The notes below the pieces were generated by a model. The model was not told where the DNA came from, did no database searches, and saw nothing but the letters and a program-made list of their open reading frames with translations. 64,000 nucleotides of DNA from Paracyclopina nana (Eukaryota; Arthropoda; Copepoda; Cyclopoida; Cyclopettidae). Of this stretch, positions 63,594 to 64,000 are shown piece after piece (the stretch's first letter is position 1; each line of letters opens with the position of its first letter). Position numbers and translations under genes: made by a program. The stretch covers positions 10,354,001 through 10,418,000 of the forward strand of contig JAGUCH010000001.1 in assembly GCA_019096065.1 (NCBI GenBank), given 5' to 3'.

Positions 63594-64000
63594 ATGATTT
63601 CATTCAATGATTTCTTTTAAAAGAAAATTTTTTTATTTACACTTATAATTTTCATATTGTTTTCAGTCATCTCTCATGTTACCAATGCAATGAATTAGGT
63701 TTTTGATTGGATAGGAGAGTTTTAATGGTAATTTATTGTCTGTACATTCCATTTCATGTATTTTTTCTGAAATGCGCTTCATCAAATTTACTTTCAGTTC
63801 ATTATTTACAAAATGTTGTTTTTTCCTTTCAATTTCTACATTGTCTACTTCAGTTAGTTTTTCCTTCCTTAGTGAAAAGAGATAAATACATTAGTTTCAT
63901 TACTTCATATAATTCATTATCAATATGAAATTTTTTTCAAAAGGAATCTCTCAGGCATGGAAAATTGTCCATGTTCTTTAGGGTGAAAGCAAATTAAGAA
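63594..64000. other. AT-rich sequence after the satellite
   Basis: No gene, exon of the sulfotransferase, or repeat recognised to the window end. Confidence 0.5.

Overview
The window is nuclear DNA of an arthropod, most likely a crustacean. The evidence is the gene content: a pickpocket-type DEG/ENaC channel, a Dpr-like two-Ig surface protein, twisted gastrulation, NDUFB5, eEF2 with a length and intron pattern normal for animals, and secreted CUB proteins of the arthropod type. Introns are mostly 45-70 bases with GT-AG ends. Base composition is AT-leaning between genes and GC-rich in a few highly biased genes. I cannot fix the species. All gene models were spliced by eye; each complete model closes in frame, but untranslated regions and the more distant 5' exons are unknown.

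Layout. 1-2.2 kb: the 3' part of a DEG/ENaC channel gene. 2.2-11.9 kb: no recognisable gene, one MITE. 12.0-15.5 kb (minus): a C2HC zinc-finger protein. 16.4-28.0 kb: four secreted CUB genes in alternating orientation, which are two copies of one head-to-head gene pair; a 3.3-kb intron of the third gene is a nest of small repeats. 28-31.9 kb: AT-rich, gene-poor, with hairpins and a small orphan reading frame. 31.9-34.2 kb: a GC-rich secreted cysteine-rich protein and a TPD52-like coiled-coil protein. 36.2-37.0 kb: single-exon twisted gastrulation. 38.5-40.4 kb: a lactonase-family beta-propeller and, on the minus strand, NDUFB5. 41.0-46.4 kb: eEF2. 51.9-55.0 kb: the Ig protein. 55.4-58.3 kb (minus): a secreted PAN/Apple plus kelch protein. 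59-61.9 kb: an unrecognised reading frame, two halves of moody/Tre1-like GPCRs in the wrong order, and one carbohydrate-sulfotransferase exon. 62.0-63.6 kb: a 10-bp minisatellite followed by a 322-bp tandem satellite.

The richest locus is eEF2. First, it carries two tandem versions of the 61-codon exon that encodes the diphthamide loop, separated by a 28-base gap too short to be a working intron; they look mutually exclusive. Second, seven of its nine introns hold a C/D-box snoRNA: two U25 copies, three U14 copies, and two identical copies of one I cannot name. All seven D boxes lie 67-76 bases upstream of the 3' splice site, the spacing expected for intron-encoded C/D snoRNAs. So this translation-factor gene appears to produce rRNA modification guides as well as two possible elongation-factor isoforms.

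At least four families of short inverted-repeat elements (MITE-like, called A-D here) and one 379-bp repeat are scattered through introns and spacers. Several are nested or sit very close to splice sites.
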